In this document: in pieces, positions 8,339 to 18,991 of the stretch | How positions within the stretch are numbered: the stretch's first letter is position 1 | How the letters are laid out: every line of letters starts with the position of its first letter | Source: an uncultured Tateyamaria sp. | Lineage (GTDB): Bacteria > Pseudomonadota > Alphaproteobacteria > Rhodobacterales > Rhodobacteraceae | Direction of reading: 5' to 3' | Assembly: GCF_947503045.1 (NCBI RefSeq) | Contig: NZ_CANNCF010000001.1 | Span: 558,001-622,000, forward strand | Length of the DNA stretch: 64,000 nt | Translations under genes and position numbers: made by a program | The notes under the pieces: generated by a model | Databases searched by the model: none | Told to the model about the DNA's origin: nothing | Seen by the model: the letters and a program-made list of their open reading frames with translations, nothing else

Positions 8339-10468
8339 TTAGGCTATGGCAGTCAACGTAAAGACGGACACCGAGGGGGCGCAGACCAGAACGGTATTGC
8401 CCACCACGCAATAGGGGCCTTCATCCGGGGCGGCGGTGTTCAGGATACGCTCCCAGGTCTTGTGGGGCACGCAGGGGGGCAAGACGACCTCTTGATCGGT
8501 GCCGTTGTTGAAGACGAGGAAAATCACATCGTCCGAGGCCGCATAATAGGGCGTGGTCGACGAGGTGCGCAGTTCCACCCCGATGGTCTTGGTCTTGGGG
8601 TCTTCCCACTGCTCGCGGGTGGGGGCGGTGCCGTCGGGCAGGCGCCAGAACACGTCCGGCTGGCCGTCCTTGCTGCGCGGGCGGGAATGCAGGAACCGGG
8701 TCTGGCGCAGCACCTTGTTGTCGCGGCGCAGCGCGCTGAGATTGCGCACAAATTCCAGCATCTGGTCGTCAGCTTCGGCCCAGTTGACCCAGCCCAGCGG
8801 ATTGTCCTGGCCGAAGGTGTTGTTGTTGCCCTTCTGGGTGTTGGCGATCTCGTCGCCCGCCAGCAGCATCGGCGTGCCCTGGCTCAGAAAACCGGTGGCC
8901 AGCATGTTGCGCATGCGCAAGGCGCGGGCGGCATTGATTTCGGCGTCATCCGTGGGGCCTTCGACGCCCATATTGTCGGACCAGTTGGCGTCCGTCCCGT
9001 CGCGGTTGTTCTCGCCATTGGCGTGGTTGTTCTTTTTCTCGTAGCTCACCACGTCGCGCAGGGTCATGCCGTCGTGACAGGTGATAAAGTTGATGGACGA
9101 GGTCGCCGCGCGGCCCGAATGGTCAAACGTGTCCGCACTGCCCGTGAGGCAACGGCCCAGCTTGCCCGTCAGGCCATCATCGCCGCGCCAGAACTTGCGG
9201 ATGCCATCGCGATACTTGTCATTGTATTCCAGAAACGGATGCGGCCAGTTGCCCAGCTGATAGCCCCCGGGGCCAAGGTCCCACGGCTCGGCGATCAGCT
9301 TGACCCGGCTTAGCACCGGGTCCTGCCCCAGCGCGTCCAGAAAGCCGCCAAAGCGGTTGAACCCGTCCTCTTCGCGGCCCAGCACCGTGGCCAGATCAAA
9401 GCGGAAGCCATCCACATGCATGACCTCGACCCAATAGCGCAAGCTGTCCATGATCATGCGCAACACCATCGGGTGGCGCACATTCAGCGTGTTCCCGGTG
9501 CCGGTGTCGTTCACATAATACCGCGCATCTTCCTGCAATCGGTAATAGGATTTGTTGTCCAAGCCGCGGAAGGACAAGGTCGGCCCCAGATGGTTGCCCT
9601 CGCCCGAGTGGTTGTAGACCACGTCGAGGATCACCTCGATGCCAGCCGCATGAAAGCGGCGCACCATGGCCTGAAATTCCCAGATACCCGCCTGATCCAT
9701 ATAGCGCGGCTCGGGCGCGAAAAAGCCGATGGACTGATAGCCCCAATAGTTGCTCAGGTTCGCATCCACGAGGAACTTGTCGTCCAGAAAGGCGTGGACG
9801 GGCAGCAATTGCACGGTGGTCACGCCCAGCTTGGTCAGGTGGTCCAGGATCGGCTCGCTGGCCATGCCAAGGAAATGACCCCGTTGCGCGCGGCGCAGGC
9901 CCGGAAACTCGGCCGTCATGCCTTTGATATGGGCCTCGTAGATCAGCGTCTCTGAACTGCTGATCTCCGGGGCGACATCCTTGCCCCATTCGAAACTGGG
10001 GTCCACGACAACCGAACGGGGCACATAGGCCGCACTGTCACGCCGGTCAAAGCTGAGGTCCGCGGTCTTGGACCCGATCGAATAGCCCATGACCGCGTCA
10101 TTCCACGCCACCTCACCGATAATCCGCTTGGCATAAGGGTCCAGCAGCAGCTTGTTGTGATTGAAACGATGGCCGTTTTCCGGATCATAGGGCCCGTGCA
10201 CGCGGTAGCCATAGCAGGTGCCGGGGGTCAGACCAGCCACGTAGATGTGCCAGACATCGCCGTCGCGCTCCATCAGCGGAATGCGCGCAATCTCGATCCA
10301 GCCGTCATGATCAAACAGGCACAGCTCCACCCGCTCGGCATGTTCGGAAAAGACGGCAAAGTTCACCCCTTCGCCATCAAAGGTGGCGCCGATGGGGAAC
10401 GGGCGGCCTGCAGACATCGAATGATGTTTCAGAACCTTGGGTAGATCGTGCTGAGCGGAGACGTTCAC
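8339..10468 (-). CDS. glgX: Glycogen debranching enzyme GlgX
   Basis: Protein of 709 aa, GH13 family, hydrolysing alpha-1,6 branches of limit dextrin. An N-terminal CBM48-like domain (SAGRPFPIGATFDGEGVNF) precedes the catalytic barrel. The catalytic triad is visible as GFRFDLA (D near 358), IAEPWD (E near 391) and TCHDGMTL (D near 464). The GTG start overlaps the glgA stop by four bases (GTGA), and a later ATG is less likely. Fourth gene of the glycogen operon. Confidence 0.94.
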   Translation of the reverse strand: MNVSAQHDLPKVLKHHSMSAGRPFPIGATFDGEGVNFAVFSEHAERVELCLFDHDGWIEIARIPLMERDGDVWHIYVAGLTPGTCYGYRVHGPYDPENGHRFNHNKLLLDPYAKRIIGEVAWNDAVMGYSIGSKTADLSFDRRDSAAYVPRSVVVDPSFEWGKDVAPEISSSETLIYEAHIKGMTAEFPGLRRAQRGHFLGMASEPILDHLTKLGVTTVQLLPVHAFLDDKFLVDANLSNYWGYQSIGFFAPEPRYMDQAGIWEFQAMVRRFHAAGIEVILDVVYNHSGEGNHLGPTLSFRGLDNKSYYRLQEDARYYVNDTGTGNTLNVRHPMVLRMIMDSLRYWVEVMHVDGFRFDLATVLGREEDGFNRFGGFLDALGQDPVLSRVKLIAEPWDLGPGGYQLGNWPHPFLEYNDKYRDGIRKFWRGDDGLTGKLGRCLTGSADTFDHSGRAATSSINFITCHDGMTLRDVVSYEKKNNHANGENNRDGTDANWSDNMGVEGPTDDAEINAARALRMRNMLATGFLSQGTPMLLAGDEIANTQKGNNNTFGQDNPLGWVNWAEADDQMLEFVRNLSALRRDNKVLRQTRFLHSRPRSKDGQPDVFWRLPDGTAPTREQWEDPKTKTIGVELRTSSTTPYYAASDDVIFLVFNNGTDQEVVLPPCVPHKTWERILNTAAPDEGPYCVVGNTVLVCAPSVSVFTLTAIA

Positions 10469-11895
10469 GCCGTTAGCCTTTCATAAAGTGCAGCATACGC
10501 CGCGGAAGAGGCCTCCCACCCCAGTTGTTGCTTCATTCCCCGTTTTTGCAGGCGGGTCCAGCCCGATTTGTCTGCAAAAAGCTCTGTGACGTTGCGCAGC
10601 GCGTGGCCAAAGGCCAGCGAATCCACCGGATGAAACTGGAAACCGGTGGACGCATTCGAGGATTGGGCCATCACATTGGCATGGATCACACTGTCCGCCA
10701 GCCCGCCGGTGGCGGCCACGACGGGCACCGTGCCATAGCGCAAACCATAAAGCTGCGTCAGCCCGCAAGGTTCAAAACGGGACGGGACCAGCACCACGTC
10801 ACCACCGCCAAACATGCGATGCGACAGGGCCTCGTCATAGCCGATGCGCAAGCCGATCTTGCCCGGATGATTGCGCGCCAGCATCCGCATCTGGTCCTCG
10901 ATGGCCGGATCACCGCTGCCCAAAATGGCAAGGCCGCCGCCCATGGCAACGAACTGATCGGCGGTGTCGGCGATCAGGTCCATGCCCTTTTGCGAGGTCA
11001 GGCGGCTGACGACAATGGCCAGCGGGCCGGCGATGCCGGACAGGCCGAACTCGGCCATCAGGGCCTTGCGGTTCTTGGCCTTGCCCTTGAGGGACGTGGC
11101 GGAATAGGGGGTGATCTGCGGATCGGTTTCAGGGTTCCACACATCCATGTCGATCCCGTTCAGGATGCCGCTCAGGTCCGCCGCGCGATGCGCGATCAAC
11201 CCGTCCAGCCCCATGCCGAACTCGGGCCGCGTTAATTCAGCCGCGTAGGTGGGGCTGACCGTGGTGATCGCATCGGCATCGACCAGCCCGGCCTTGAGCG
11301 TGCTGATCTGGCCCCAGTATTCGAGCCCTTCGGAGGTGAACTCGGAAATCGGCAGGCCCATCGCGCCCAGCATCGCCGCCGGGGCGAGGCCCTGAAAAGC
11401 GATGTTGTGCACTGTCATGACGCATGCGATGTCGTGATCGCCGCCCAGTTTCAGGTAGGTCGGCGCCAGCCCCGCCTGCCAGTCATGGGCATGCAGCACT
11501 TGCGGCGTCCAGCCATCAGACAGTCCCTCGCGCGCAATCTGGGCCGCCGCATAGGACAGCGCGGCAAAGCGTACAGGGTTGTCAGGGAAATCCACCGGGT
11601 TGCCGTATGGCCCGCCGGGGCGGTCAAAAAGGTGCGGCGCATCCAGCAACAGAACATCCACGCCGTCGGCCTGTCCCGCCATGACACGGGCCGGGCCGCC
11701 CATCAGGTCCTTGAAGGCAAACACCTTTTTCTTGGCGCCCGCCTTGGCGATCAAGCCCGGATAGGCGGGCAGCAGGGTGCGCATCTGCCAGCCCGTCTGC
11801 GCCAGCCCCGCAGGCAGGGCCCCGGCCACATCGGCCAGCCCCCCCGTCTTGATCAGGGGAACGCATTCAGAGGTGACGGACAGAACAGTGCGCAC
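10465..11895 (-). CDS. glgA: Glycogen synthase (ADP-glucose type)
   Basis: Protein of 476 aa, GT5 family, extending alpha-1,4-glucan from ADP-glucose. The N-terminal KTGGLADV motif contacts the nucleotide sugar, and VPSRFEPCGLTQLYGLRYG near residue 365 is the C-terminal active-site block. The start is GTG at 11895 with GGAG nine bases upstream. It lies five bases after glgC and overlaps glgX by four. Confidence 0.95.
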   Translation of the reverse strand: MRTVLSVTSECVPLIKTGGLADVAGALPAGLAQTGWQMRTLLPAYPGLIAKAGAKKKVFAFKDLMGGPARVMAGQADGVDVLLLDAPHLFDRPGGPYGNPVDFPDNPVRFAALSYAAAQIAREGLSDGWTPQVLHAHDWQAGLAPTYLKLGGDHDIACVMTVHNIAFQGLAPAAMLGAMGLPISEFTSEGLEYWGQISTLKAGLVDADAITTVSPTYAAELTRPEFGMGLDGLIAHRAADLSGILNGIDMDVWNPETDPQITPYSATSLKGKAKNRKALMAEFGLSGIAGPLAIVVSRLTSQKGMDLIADTADQFVAMGGGLAILGSGDPAIEDQMRMLARNHPGKIGLRIGYDEALSHRMFGGGDVVLVPSRFEPCGLTQLYGLRYGTVPVVAATGGLADSVIHANVMAQSSNASTGFQFHPVDSLAFGHALRNVTELFADKSGWTRLQKRGMKQQLGWEASSAAYAALYERLTA

Positions 11896-11899
11896 TTGG

Positions 11900-13171
11900 C
11901 TACTCTCCGGCGGCTGCGCGGGCGGCGATCATCGGTTTGGTGATCAGCACGACGCCCGAATCCGTGACGCGGAACCATTTGGCATCCTCGACCGGGTCCT
12001 GCCCCACGACAAGGCCATCGGGAATCTGCACACCGCGATCAATCACGCATTTGGACAGATGTGCCTCGCGGCCCACGTCGACATAAGGCAGGGCCACCAC
12101 CTGATGCAGCGACGAGAACGAGTGGCTGTGCACGCCGGTGAACAGCAGGGACTCGCTGATTTCCGAACCCGAGATGATGCAGCCCCCCGATACCATGGAA
12201 GAGACGGCAGCCCCGCGTCGCTTGTCTTCATTGTGGATGAACTTGGCCGGGGGGACGCTTTCGGCATAGGTCCAGATCGGCCACGAGTTGTCATAAAGAT
12301 CCAGCGGCGGCGTGAACTTGGTGAGGTCAATATTGGCCTGCCAGAACGCATCAATCGTGCCGACATCACGCCAATAGGGTTCGGTCTCCAATCCGGACTG
12401 CACGCAACTGTCAAGGAAACGGTGTGCCTGTGCTTTGCCGTGCTTGACGACGTAAGGCACGATGTCATGGCCGAAATCGTGACTGGAATTCTCGTCGGTC
12501 ATGTCCTTGATCAACAATTCACGCAGGAACGACCATTTAAAGACATAGATCCCCATCGAGGCCAGCGCGTGATCAGGATCGCCCGGAATGCTGGGCGGAT
12601 CAGCTGGTTTTTCGAGGAAGTCGGTGATCCGGTCCGTTTCATCACAATGCATGACACCAAAGGCCGTGGCCTCCATCCGCGGGACTGTCAGACAACCGAT
12701 AGTGACGTCGGCATCCGTGTCCACATGCTGCTGCAGCATGATCTCGTAATCCATTTTGTAGATGTGATCCCCGGCCAGAACAACAATGTATTCAATGTTA
12801 TAGCTGTCGATGATGTCGATGTTCTGGGCCACGGCGTCGGCTGTGCCGACATACCACTTGTCTTCGGCGGTGCGCTGGCTGGCGGGCAGGATATCCAGAT
12901 ATTCGTTCCGTTCAGCGCGCAGGAATCCCCAACCGCGCTGGCAGTGGCGGATCAGGCTGTGGGCCTTGTACTGCGTGGCGATGGCCATTTTCCGAATGCC
13001 GGAATTGAGCGCATTTGACAGGGCGAAATCCACGATCCGGGTCTTGCCGCCGAAATAGACGGCGGGTTTGGCCCGGTTGTCGGTCAGCTCTTTGAGCCGA
13101 CTGCCACGTCCGCCCGCCAGCACAAAGGCCATCGCGCGATTGGACAGTCTGTCGTTTGGTGTCGGTTTCAT
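11900..13171 (-). CDS. glgC: Glucose-1-phosphate adenylyltransferase
   Basis: Protein of 423 aa making ADP-glucose from ATP and glucose 1-phosphate, the committed step of glycogen synthesis. It shows [19 protein letters not shown] and [19 protein letters not shown] at the N-terminus, a GDHIYKMDY block, and a C-terminal left-handed beta-helix region containing [12 protein letters not shown]. Two ATGs lie close together (13177 and 13171). The second is better spaced from GGGGAGGA and is chosen; the first overlaps the glgB stop (ATGA). Confidence 0.95.
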   Translation of the reverse strand: MKPTPNDRLSNRAMAFVLAGGRGSRLKELTDNRAKPAVYFGGKTRIVDFALSNALNSGIRKMAIATQYKAHSLIRHCQRGWGFLRAERNEYLDILPASQRTAEDKWYVGTADAVAQNIDIIDSYNIEYIVVLAGDHIYKMDYEIMLQQHVDTDADVTIGCLTVPRMEATAFGVMHCDETDRITDFLEKPADPPSIPGDPDHALASMGIYVFKWSFLRELLIKDMTDENSSHDFGHDIVPYVVKHGKAQAHRFLDSCVQSGLETEPYWRDVGTIDAFWQANIDLTKFTPPLDLYDNSWPIWTYAESVPPAKFIHNEDKRRGAAVSSMVSGGCIISGSEISESLLFTGVHSHSFSSLHQVVALPYVDVGREAHLSKCVIDRGVQIPDGLVVGQDPVEDAKWFRVTDSGVVLITKPMIAARAAAGE

Positions 13172-13173
13172 CG

Positions 13174-15387
13174 TCATTCCTCCCCTTCAATCAATATGAC
13201 CGCCGAAAGCGGGGGCAGCGTGACGTTGACAGAGTGGGCCTGACCCATCCATTCAACGTCCTCGGCGCGCACTCCTCCCAGATTGCCACGCCCACCGCCG
13301 CCATATTCGGCAGCATCTGTATTCAGTGCTTCACGCCAGAAACCGGGGCCGGGCAAGCCGATCCTGTGATCCGCCCGCTCGATCGGTGTCATGTTTAGCA
13401 CGACGACCACACGCGGGTCATCTGGCCCGCCTTGGCGTTGATAGACATAGATCGAATTTTCCATGTCGCCCCCATCAATCCACGCAAAGCCCGCCGGGCG
13501 GCAGTCATTGACGTAAAGCGCAGGGGTCGCGCGATAAAGCGCGTTGAGGTCATGCACCAGCCGCTGCATGCCCTTGTGCAGGGGCGCATCCAGCAGATGC
13601 CAATCCAGGCTCTGGTTGTGGTTCCACTCGGCCGCTTGCGCAAACTCCTGGCCCATGAACAGCAGCTTCTTGCCCGGATGGGACCACATGAACCCGTAAT
13701 AGGCGCGCAGGTTGGCGAACTTTTCCCAATCGTTCCCGGGCATCTTGGAGAGCATCGACCCTTTGCCGTGCACCACCTCGTCATGGCTGATCGGCAGCAC
13801 GAAATTCTCCGAAAACGCATAGTGGATGCCGAAGGTCATCAGATGGTGGTGGTATTTGCGGTTGATCGGGTCCTCTTCCATGTAACGCAGGGTGTCGTTC
13901 ATCCACCCCATGTTCCACTTGAACCCGAACCCAAGCCCGCCGTGATAGACGGGGCGCGATACACCCGGAAAGGCGGTGCTTTCCTCGGCCACGGTCATGA
14001 TGCTGTCATCTTCGCCATAGACAAAGCTGTTCACACCTTTGAGGAAATCAATGGCCTCGTAATTCTCGCGCCCGCCATCGCGGTTGGGTATCCATTCGCC
14101 ATCCTTGCGGGAATAGTCACGGTAGAGCATCGAGGCGACCGCATCCACGCGGATGCCGTCCAGATGGTATTCCTCCAGCCAATAGAGCGCGTTGGAGGTC
14201 ATGAAGTTCACCACCTCGCGCCGGCCAAAGTTAAAGATCAGCGTGTTCCAGTCCTGATGGAACCCCTCGCGCGGGTCGGCGTGTTCGTACAAGTGCGTGC
14301 CGTCAAACAGCGCCAGCCCGTGTTCGTCCGTCGGGAAGTGCGCAGGCACCCAATCGAGCAGCACCCCCAGCCCCTTTTTATGCGCCGCCGTGACCAGCGC
14401 GCGGAACTCGTCCGGGGTGCCGTGGCGGATGGTGGGGGCATACATCCCGATCGGCTGATAGCCCCACGACCCGTCAAAAGGGTGCTCGGTGATCGGCATC
14501 ATCTCGATATGGGTGAACCCCATGTCAGCGACGTAATCGACGAGATCGCTGGCCAGCTCCTCATAGGACAGGGGGCGATTGCCTTCGGCGCGTTTCCAAC
14601 TGGCCAGATTGACCTCGTAAATGCTGATCGGCACGTCGGTGTTGTGGTGGGCCGCGCGGCCCTTCATCCATGTGGCGTCAGTCCAGTCATGGCCTGCGAT
14701 ATCGCGCACGATCGACCCCGTCTTGGGCGGATGTTCAGAGCCGAACCCAACCGGGTCCGCCTTGAGTGGCAGATCAACGCCGCCCGCCCCCCGGATCGCA
14801 TATTTGTACACGTCGCCGGGCATCACACCGGGCAGGAAAATCTCCCACACCCCCGAGGCACCAAGACGGCGCATCCCGTGGCGGCGCGCATCCCAGACGT
14901 TGAAATCACCGACCACCGCGACCCGCTCGGCATTGGGGGCCCAGACGGCAAAATGCACACCGGCCACATCGTCGATGGTCATCACATGCGCACCCAGCAC
15001 GGTCCACAGACGCTGCATCGACCCTTCACCAAGGTAATAGAGGTCGTCATCGCTCAGCACCCGGCCAAAGCGATAAGGGTCCTCGAAATCCCAACTGTTC
15101 CCACTCGCACTCGCGCTCAGACGGTAGGGCTGGTCCTTCTTCAGCAGCGTGCAAAACAGGCCCGGCGCGTCCGGAACGGGTTCCAGCGCGGTCTTGGTGG
15201 ATTTTCCGGTGATGCAGGTCACGCTGTCCGCACCAGGGACAAAAACGTTGAGCGCAAAGCCGTCAGGATGCGCGCGCAGGCCCAGAAAGTGGAAGGGATC
15301 GGCCAGATGCCCGGCCATCAGGGCCCCAACCACATCGGCGGGTGGGGCGGCCTTGAGAGCCATGTCGCGTGTCACGGGTTTTGCCAT
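13174..15387 (-). CDS. glgB: 1,4-alpha-glucan branching enzyme
   Basis: Protein of 737 aa, GH13 family, creating alpha-1,6 branches. It has an extra N-terminal domain (about 110 aa), a CBM48 domain containing [20 protein letters not shown], and the barrel with [12 protein letters not shown] (D near 412), AEEST (E near 466) and SHDEVVHG (D near 532). It is the first gene of the glycogen operon on the minus strand; the order glgB-glgC-glgA-glgX-pgm is a standard proteobacterial arrangement. Its stop overlaps the alternative glgC ATG. Confidence 0.95.
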   Translation of the reverse strand: MAKPVTRDMALKAAPPADVVGALMAGHLADPFHFLGLRAHPDGFALNVFVPGADSVTCITGKSTKTALEPVPDAPGLFCTLLKKDQPYRLSASASGNSWDFEDPYRFGRVLSDDDLYYLGEGSMQRLWTVLGAHVMTIDDVAGVHFAVWAPNAERVAVVGDFNVWDARRHGMRRLGASGVWEIFLPGVMPGDVYKYAIRGAGGVDLPLKADPVGFGSEHPPKTGSIVRDIAGHDWTDATWMKGRAAHHNTDVPISIYEVNLASWKRAEGNRPLSYEELASDLVDYVADMGFTHIEMMPITEHPFDGSWGYQPIGMYAPTIRHGTPDEFRALVTAAHKKGLGVLLDWVPAHFPTDEHGLALFDGTHLYEHADPREGFHQDWNTLIFNFGRREVVNFMTSNALYWLEEYHLDGIRVDAVASMLYRDYSRKDGEWIPNRDGGRENYEAIDFLKGVNSFVYGEDDSIMTVAEESTAFPGVSRPVYHGGLGFGFKWNMGWMNDTLRYMEEDPINRKYHHHLMTFGIHYAFSENFVLPISHDEVVHGKGSMLSKMPGNDWEKFANLRAYYGFMWSHPGKKLLFMGQEFAQAAEWNHNQSLDWHLLDAPLHKGMQRLVHDLNALYRATPALYVNDCRPAGFAWIDGGDMENSIYVYQRQGGPDDPRVVVVLNMTPIERADHRIGLPGPGFWREALNTDAAEYGGGGRGNLGGVRAEDVEWMGQAHSVNVTLPPLSAVILIEGEE

Positions 15388-15514
15388 GCGATATCGGTCT
15401 TTCCAGTCTTTTGCGCCTTGCGTGGGTCGTGCAGGGCGGCTTGCAGTATCAGCGCGATGTTAGCGCCAAGAGGGCTCGGATGATACGGGCCATCTTGGCA
15501 ACGCTTCGCAGGAC

Positions 15515-17128
15515 CTAGCCCACCGGGGTATCGATCCCACGTGTTTCGACATAGGCATAGCCGAACGGTGGCAGTTTCAACCGCCCCTTGGTCAGCTCAC
15601 CTTCGGCAGCACCTACAAGGGTGGCGCTGTCGTCAACACGCACCGATTGCGGTTGACCCGACAGGTTGAACACGCCCGTCAGGCTGACGCCCTCATATGT
15701 GCGGCACACGGCCAGCAGAGGGTTGCGCACCTTGGGGAAACGGGTTTCGCCCAATGAAAGTTCCGGGCGCGATTTGCGAAAGGCGAGGGCGGCACGGTAG
15801 GTGGCCAGCACAGAATCGTTCTTGCCCTCTTGCCCGGCCACTGCATGGGCGGCCTGTGGCGGCTTGACGGGCAACCAAGGCGCACCCGTGGAAAAGCCCG
15901 CATTGGGTTGGCTTTGATCCCAGACCATCGGTGTGCGACAGCCATCGCGGCCCTTGTTGTCGGGCCAGAAGTCTATGTTGCCAAGGTCCTGCAACTCGTG
16001 AAACTCGATATCGGTCTCGGTCTGGCCCACCTCTTCGCCCTGATAGACACCCAAGGTACCAGGAAAGCTGATCAGCATGTTGATCGACTGACGCGCCACG
16101 GCTTCTTCGAATTCCGGAGCAGGGGCCCAGCGGGTCACATGGCGCTGCACATCGTGGTTGGAAAAGGACCAGCAAGGCCAGCCGTCGGGGGCATCACGCA
16201 TGAAGCCTTCGATACAGTCGCGGAAATGCTTGGGGGTGTGTTCGTGGCTGAGCATGGCAAAGGAATAGGCCATGTGCAGCTTGTCCTTGCCGGAGGTGTA
16301 TTCCCCCATGATCTCGATCTGGCGCAATCCGTCCTCACCCACTTCGCCGATCAGCATCCGGTCGTCATATTTGTCGAGCAGGGCACGCAGTTTTTGCAAA
16401 ACGGCGATGTTCTCGGGCTGGGTCTTGGAATGGATATGGCGCTGGGCACCATAGGGATTGCCGGGGAAGTCCTTGTATTTGCTGGGTGGATTGTTGCGCA
16501 GCTGCTTGTCATGCACATAGAAATTGACCGTATCCAGACGGAACCCGTCCACCCCGCGCTTCAGCCAGAACTCCATCGCTTCCAGCAACGCCTCGACCAC
16601 CTCGGGGTTGTGAAAGTTCAGATCGGGCTGCGAGGTCAGAAAGTTGTGCATGTAATACTGACGCCTGCGCGGATCGAACATCCAGGCCGACCCACCAAAG
16701 ACCGAAGGCCAGTTGTTGGGCGCGCTGCCATCCTTTTTCGGATCGGCCCAGACATACCAGTCTGCCTTTGGATTGGTCTTGTTCTGTCGGCTTTCCTCGA
16801 ACCACGGATGCTGGTCGGAACTGTGCGACAGCACCTGATCGATGATCACTTTCAGGCCCAGATCGTGGGCGCGGGCCGTCAATGCGTCGAAATCCTCGAC
16901 CGTGCCGAACAGCGGATTGACCCCGGTATAGTCCGACACATCATAGCCCATGTCCTGATCGGGCGAGGTAAAGAAGGGCGACAGCCAAATCGCATCCACC
17001 CCCAGTGAGGCGACATGATCCAGACGGCGGGTGATGCCTGGCAGATCGCCGATCCCGTCGCCATTGTCGTCCTGAAAAGACCGGGGATAGATCTGATAGA
17101 TCACCGCGTCTCGCCACCACTCACGCAT
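15515..17128 (-). CDS. GH13 alpha-glucosidase / oligo-1,6-glucosidase type
   Basis: Protein of 537 aa hydrolysing small alpha-glucosides. It begins MREWWRDAVIYQIYPRSFQD, the classic opening, with GFRLDTVNF (nucleophile D near 194), LIGEVGED (acid/base E near 259) and FSNHDVQR (D near 324). The ATG at 17128 has GAGGAG seven bases upstream; an in-frame TTG at 17143 overlaps that site and is rejected. It stands 127 bases before glgB in the same direction, so it may lead the glycogen operon or be separate. The residues seen do not fix 1,4 versus 1,6 specificity. Confidence 0.88.
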   Translation of the reverse strand: MREWWRDAVIYQIYPRSFQDDNGDGIGDLPGITRRLDHVASLGVDAIWLSPFFTSPDQDMGYDVSDYTGVNPLFGTVEDFDALTARAHDLGLKVIIDQVLSHSSDQHPWFEESRQNKTNPKADWYVWADPKKDGSAPNNWPSVFGGSAWMFDPRRRQYYMHNFLTSQPDLNFHNPEVVEALLEAMEFWLKRGVDGFRLDTVNFYVHDKQLRNNPPSKYKDFPGNPYGAQRHIHSKTQPENIAVLQKLRALLDKYDDRMLIGEVGEDGLRQIEIMGEYTSGKDKLHMAYSFAMLSHEHTPKHFRDCIEGFMRDAPDGWPCWSFSNHDVQRHVTRWAPAPEFEEAVARQSINMLISFPGTLGVYQGEEVGQTETDIEFHELQDLGNIDFWPDNKGRDGCRTPMVWDQSQPNAGFSTGAPWLPVKPPQAAHAVAGQEGKNDSVLATYRAALAFRKSRPELSLGETRFPKVRNPLLAVCRTYEGVSLTGVFNLSGQPQSVRVDDSATLVGAAEGELTKGRLKLPPFGYAYVETRGIDTPVG

Positions 17129-17186
17129 CTCATCACTCCTCAAATCGGCAAAATAAACCCGCAGCGGGCACGTTCCTGTTAGCGCT

Positions 17187-17200
17187 AGCTATGCTTATCA
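17187..17200. promoter_or_regulatory. Palindrome TAGCGCTA in alpha-glucosidase promoter, candidate LacI-family operator
   Basis: A perfect 8-bp palindrome TAGCGCTA, within TGTTAGCGCTAGCT, lies about 60 bases upstream of the alpha-glucosidase ATG. LacI-family regulators of alpha-glucoside genes bind AGCGCT-centred palindromes, which fits the gene it precedes. No LacI gene is in the window, so the regulator would be encoded elsewhere. Confidence 0.35.
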
Positions 17201-17308
17201 CCACCTTCAAGACAACTGCAAAGACAGCAACCGCGGCAGATCGGTCACAGGTGTAAATGGTATGCCGTTGCATGCTGTGAAACACCTGCCCTGTAAGGGC
17301 CAAACGCC

Positions 17309-17337
17309 GCTGGCCCGGGCAGCCAGCGGCGTGCTTT
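17309..17337. terminator. Hairpin (10-bp stem) downstream of the esterase gene
   Basis: CGCCGCTGGC and GCCAGCGGCG form a perfect 10-bp stem around a seven-base loop. It follows the stop of the minus-strand esterase by about 20 bases. On the plus strand TGCTTTTCTG follows, and on the minus strand only TTT, so the U-tract is modest. A terminator for the esterase/dioxygenase operon is the simplest reading. Confidence 0.55.
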
Positions 17338-17359
17338 TCTGACCCACGGGACGGCGTGG

Positions 17360-17965
17360 TCAGGCCGCCATGAACCGCCCCAGCGCCTCGGCCTCCGAGC
17401 GGCGCAATTCGTGCCCGCCGTCATGGAGCTCGCGGCTCAGCTGCGCACCCTGATCGGCAAACCATTTCATCAGCGCCGCGCTCATCGGCCACGGACAAAT
17501 CGGATCGCGCTGCCCGGCGGAAATCAGCACGCGCACGCCGGCAAGACCGGAAACAGGCGCAGGTTGCCACGGGATCAGCGGATGCAGCAGGGCGATCCGC
17601 TCAAACAGATCAGGGCGCTCCATCACGACCGAGGTCAGAATGTTGGCCCCGTTCGAATAGCCAAACCCATAGACCGGCGCGCCCGGATGTGCTGCCACAT
17701 GCGCGGCCACGAACCCGGCCATCTTCTCGGTCGCCCGCGCCAGATCGTCCATGTCATAGACACCCTCGCCCGTGCGCCGAAAAAACCGCGCCGCCCCGCC
17801 TTCGGACACGTCCCCACGGGGCGAAATTACACCCGCCCCCGGTACCAGCTGCCCCGCAAAGTCAAAGAACTGGTGCTCGTCCCCGCCCGTGCCGTGAAAG
17901 GCAAAGATCAGCGGCGCGCCCGGCGCGGGATCAGACGTGAGCGCGGTATAGGCCTGCATCGACAT
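17360..17965 (-). CDS. Alpha/beta hydrolase, phospholipase/carboxylesterase family (MhqD-like)
   Basis: Protein of 201 aa. It has FAFHGTGGDEHQF (oxyanion region), the nucleophile elbow GFGYSNGAN near residue 103, and a C-terminal DGGHEL with the catalytic histidine; the aspartate is probably in SAGQRDPICP. Homologues accompany ring-cleaving dioxygenases of the MhqO type and are induced by quinones in Firmicutes. Here it follows such a dioxygenase by seven bases. The natural ester substrate is not evident. Confidence 0.82.
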   Translation of the reverse strand: MSMQAYTALTSDPAPGAPLIFAFHGTGGDEHQFFDFAGQLVPGAGVISPRGDVSEGGAARFFRRTGEGVYDMDDLARATEKMAGFVAAHVAAHPGAPVYGFGYSNGANILTSVVMERPDLFERIALLHPLIPWQPAPVSGLAGVRVLISAGQRDPICPWPMSAALMKWFADQGAQLSRELHDGGHELRRSEAEALGRFMAA

Positions 17966-17972
17966 CGCGCCC

Positions 17973-18905
17973 TCAATCCGTAATCGCAGGCAACAGCGCC
18001 TCGATCTTGGCCCGATGTTCCTCGTAACGGGATGGCAGTTTCAGTGCGCTGCCCAGATTGGCGGTGTCCTCGTCGCGGTCAAACCCCGGCTCGTTCGTTG
18101 CGATTTCAAACAGCACACCCCCCGGCGTGCGGAAATAGATCGCCCAGAAATAGTCGCGATCGATCACTGGTGTGACCTGATAGCCTGTATCGAGCAGCGC
18201 GCGCCGCACCTCGAGCTGTGCCGCACGATCTTCGACCGCAAAGGCGATGTGGTGCACCGATCCGGCACCCTGATGGGCGGCCTGACCGCTTGGTGTTTCC
18301 TCAAGGTCGATCGTGTCCGCCGCATTGCCGCCCTCGATCACATAGCGGGTCACGCCATCCGCGCTCTCGCCCTTCACATAGCCCATGAAGCCCAGCAACT
18401 CGCCCGTCGCATCCGCATCATTCAGCCGAAACCGCGCCCCGCGAAACCCAAGAATACCCGCATCCTCAGGCACATCCGCACCGGTCCACGGCACACGCCC
18501 CTGCGCCTCGCTTTCCACAAGGGCAAAGCTGTCTCCGTCCGGTCCGTCAAAGCCCAGCCGCGCCTCACCCAGAAAGCTGTCCTGCGTCAGGCCCGAGACT
18601 CCTCGCGATCCCAACCGCTCCGCCCAATAGGGCAGGGCGCCTTTGGGCACCGCGAATTCCGTCACGCCAACCTCACCCACACCGCGCCGTCCACGCGGCA
18701 TCTGGCCAAAAGGAAAGGTGGTCATCACCGAGCCTGGCGTGCCGACCTCGTCCCCGTAATACAGGTGATAGACCTCTGGCGCGTCGAAATTGACCGTCTT
18801 CTTGACGCGGCGCAGCCCCAGCGCGCCGGTAAAGAACGCATTGTTTTCATTGGCATCTCCCGCCATCGAGGTGACGTGGTGCAGCCCTTTGATATCCGTG
18901 ATCAT
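17973..18905 (-). CDS. Ring-cleaving-type dioxygenase, VOC superfamily (MhqO-like)
   Basis: Protein of 310 aa with two glyoxalase/bleomycin-resistance-like modules. Candidate metal ligands are the His pair in GLHHVTSMAGD (residues about 7-8), His in SVHHIAFAV, and Glu in GGVLFEIATNEPG. The ATG at 18905 follows AAAGGGG, and this start matches the conserved domain opening; an upstream ATG at 18956 would add 17 unconserved residues. It forms a two-gene operon with the esterase. A role in quinone/hydroquinone or aromatic detoxification is inferred from the family. Confidence 0.82.
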   Translation of the reverse strand: MITDIKGLHHVTSMAGDANENNAFFTGALGLRRVKKTVNFDAPEVYHLYYGDEVGTPGSVMTTFPFGQMPRGRRGVGEVGVTEFAVPKGALPYWAERLGSRGVSGLTQDSFLGEARLGFDGPDGDSFALVESEAQGRVPWTGADVPEDAGILGFRGARFRLNDADATGELLGFMGYVKGESADGVTRYVIEGGNAADTIDLEETPSGQAAHQGAGSVHHIAFAVEDRAAQLEVRRALLDTGYQVTPVIDRDYFWAIYFRTPGGVLFEIATNEPGFDRDEDTANLGSALKLPSRYEEHRAKIEALLPAITD

Positions 18906-18991
18906 GTTCGACCCCTTTTGCCGCTGTATCTGTGGTTGCAAGACATCTAAGGCCATCGGAGCGAGATCAGAATAGAAAGCTATGGGTATTC

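Noticed and set aside
13432-15483. Very long open frame antisense to glgB (683 codons)
   Set aside because: It lies opposite the intact branching enzyme, and the translated sequence is low-complexity with many His/Arg/Val residues typical of reverse-strand shadows.
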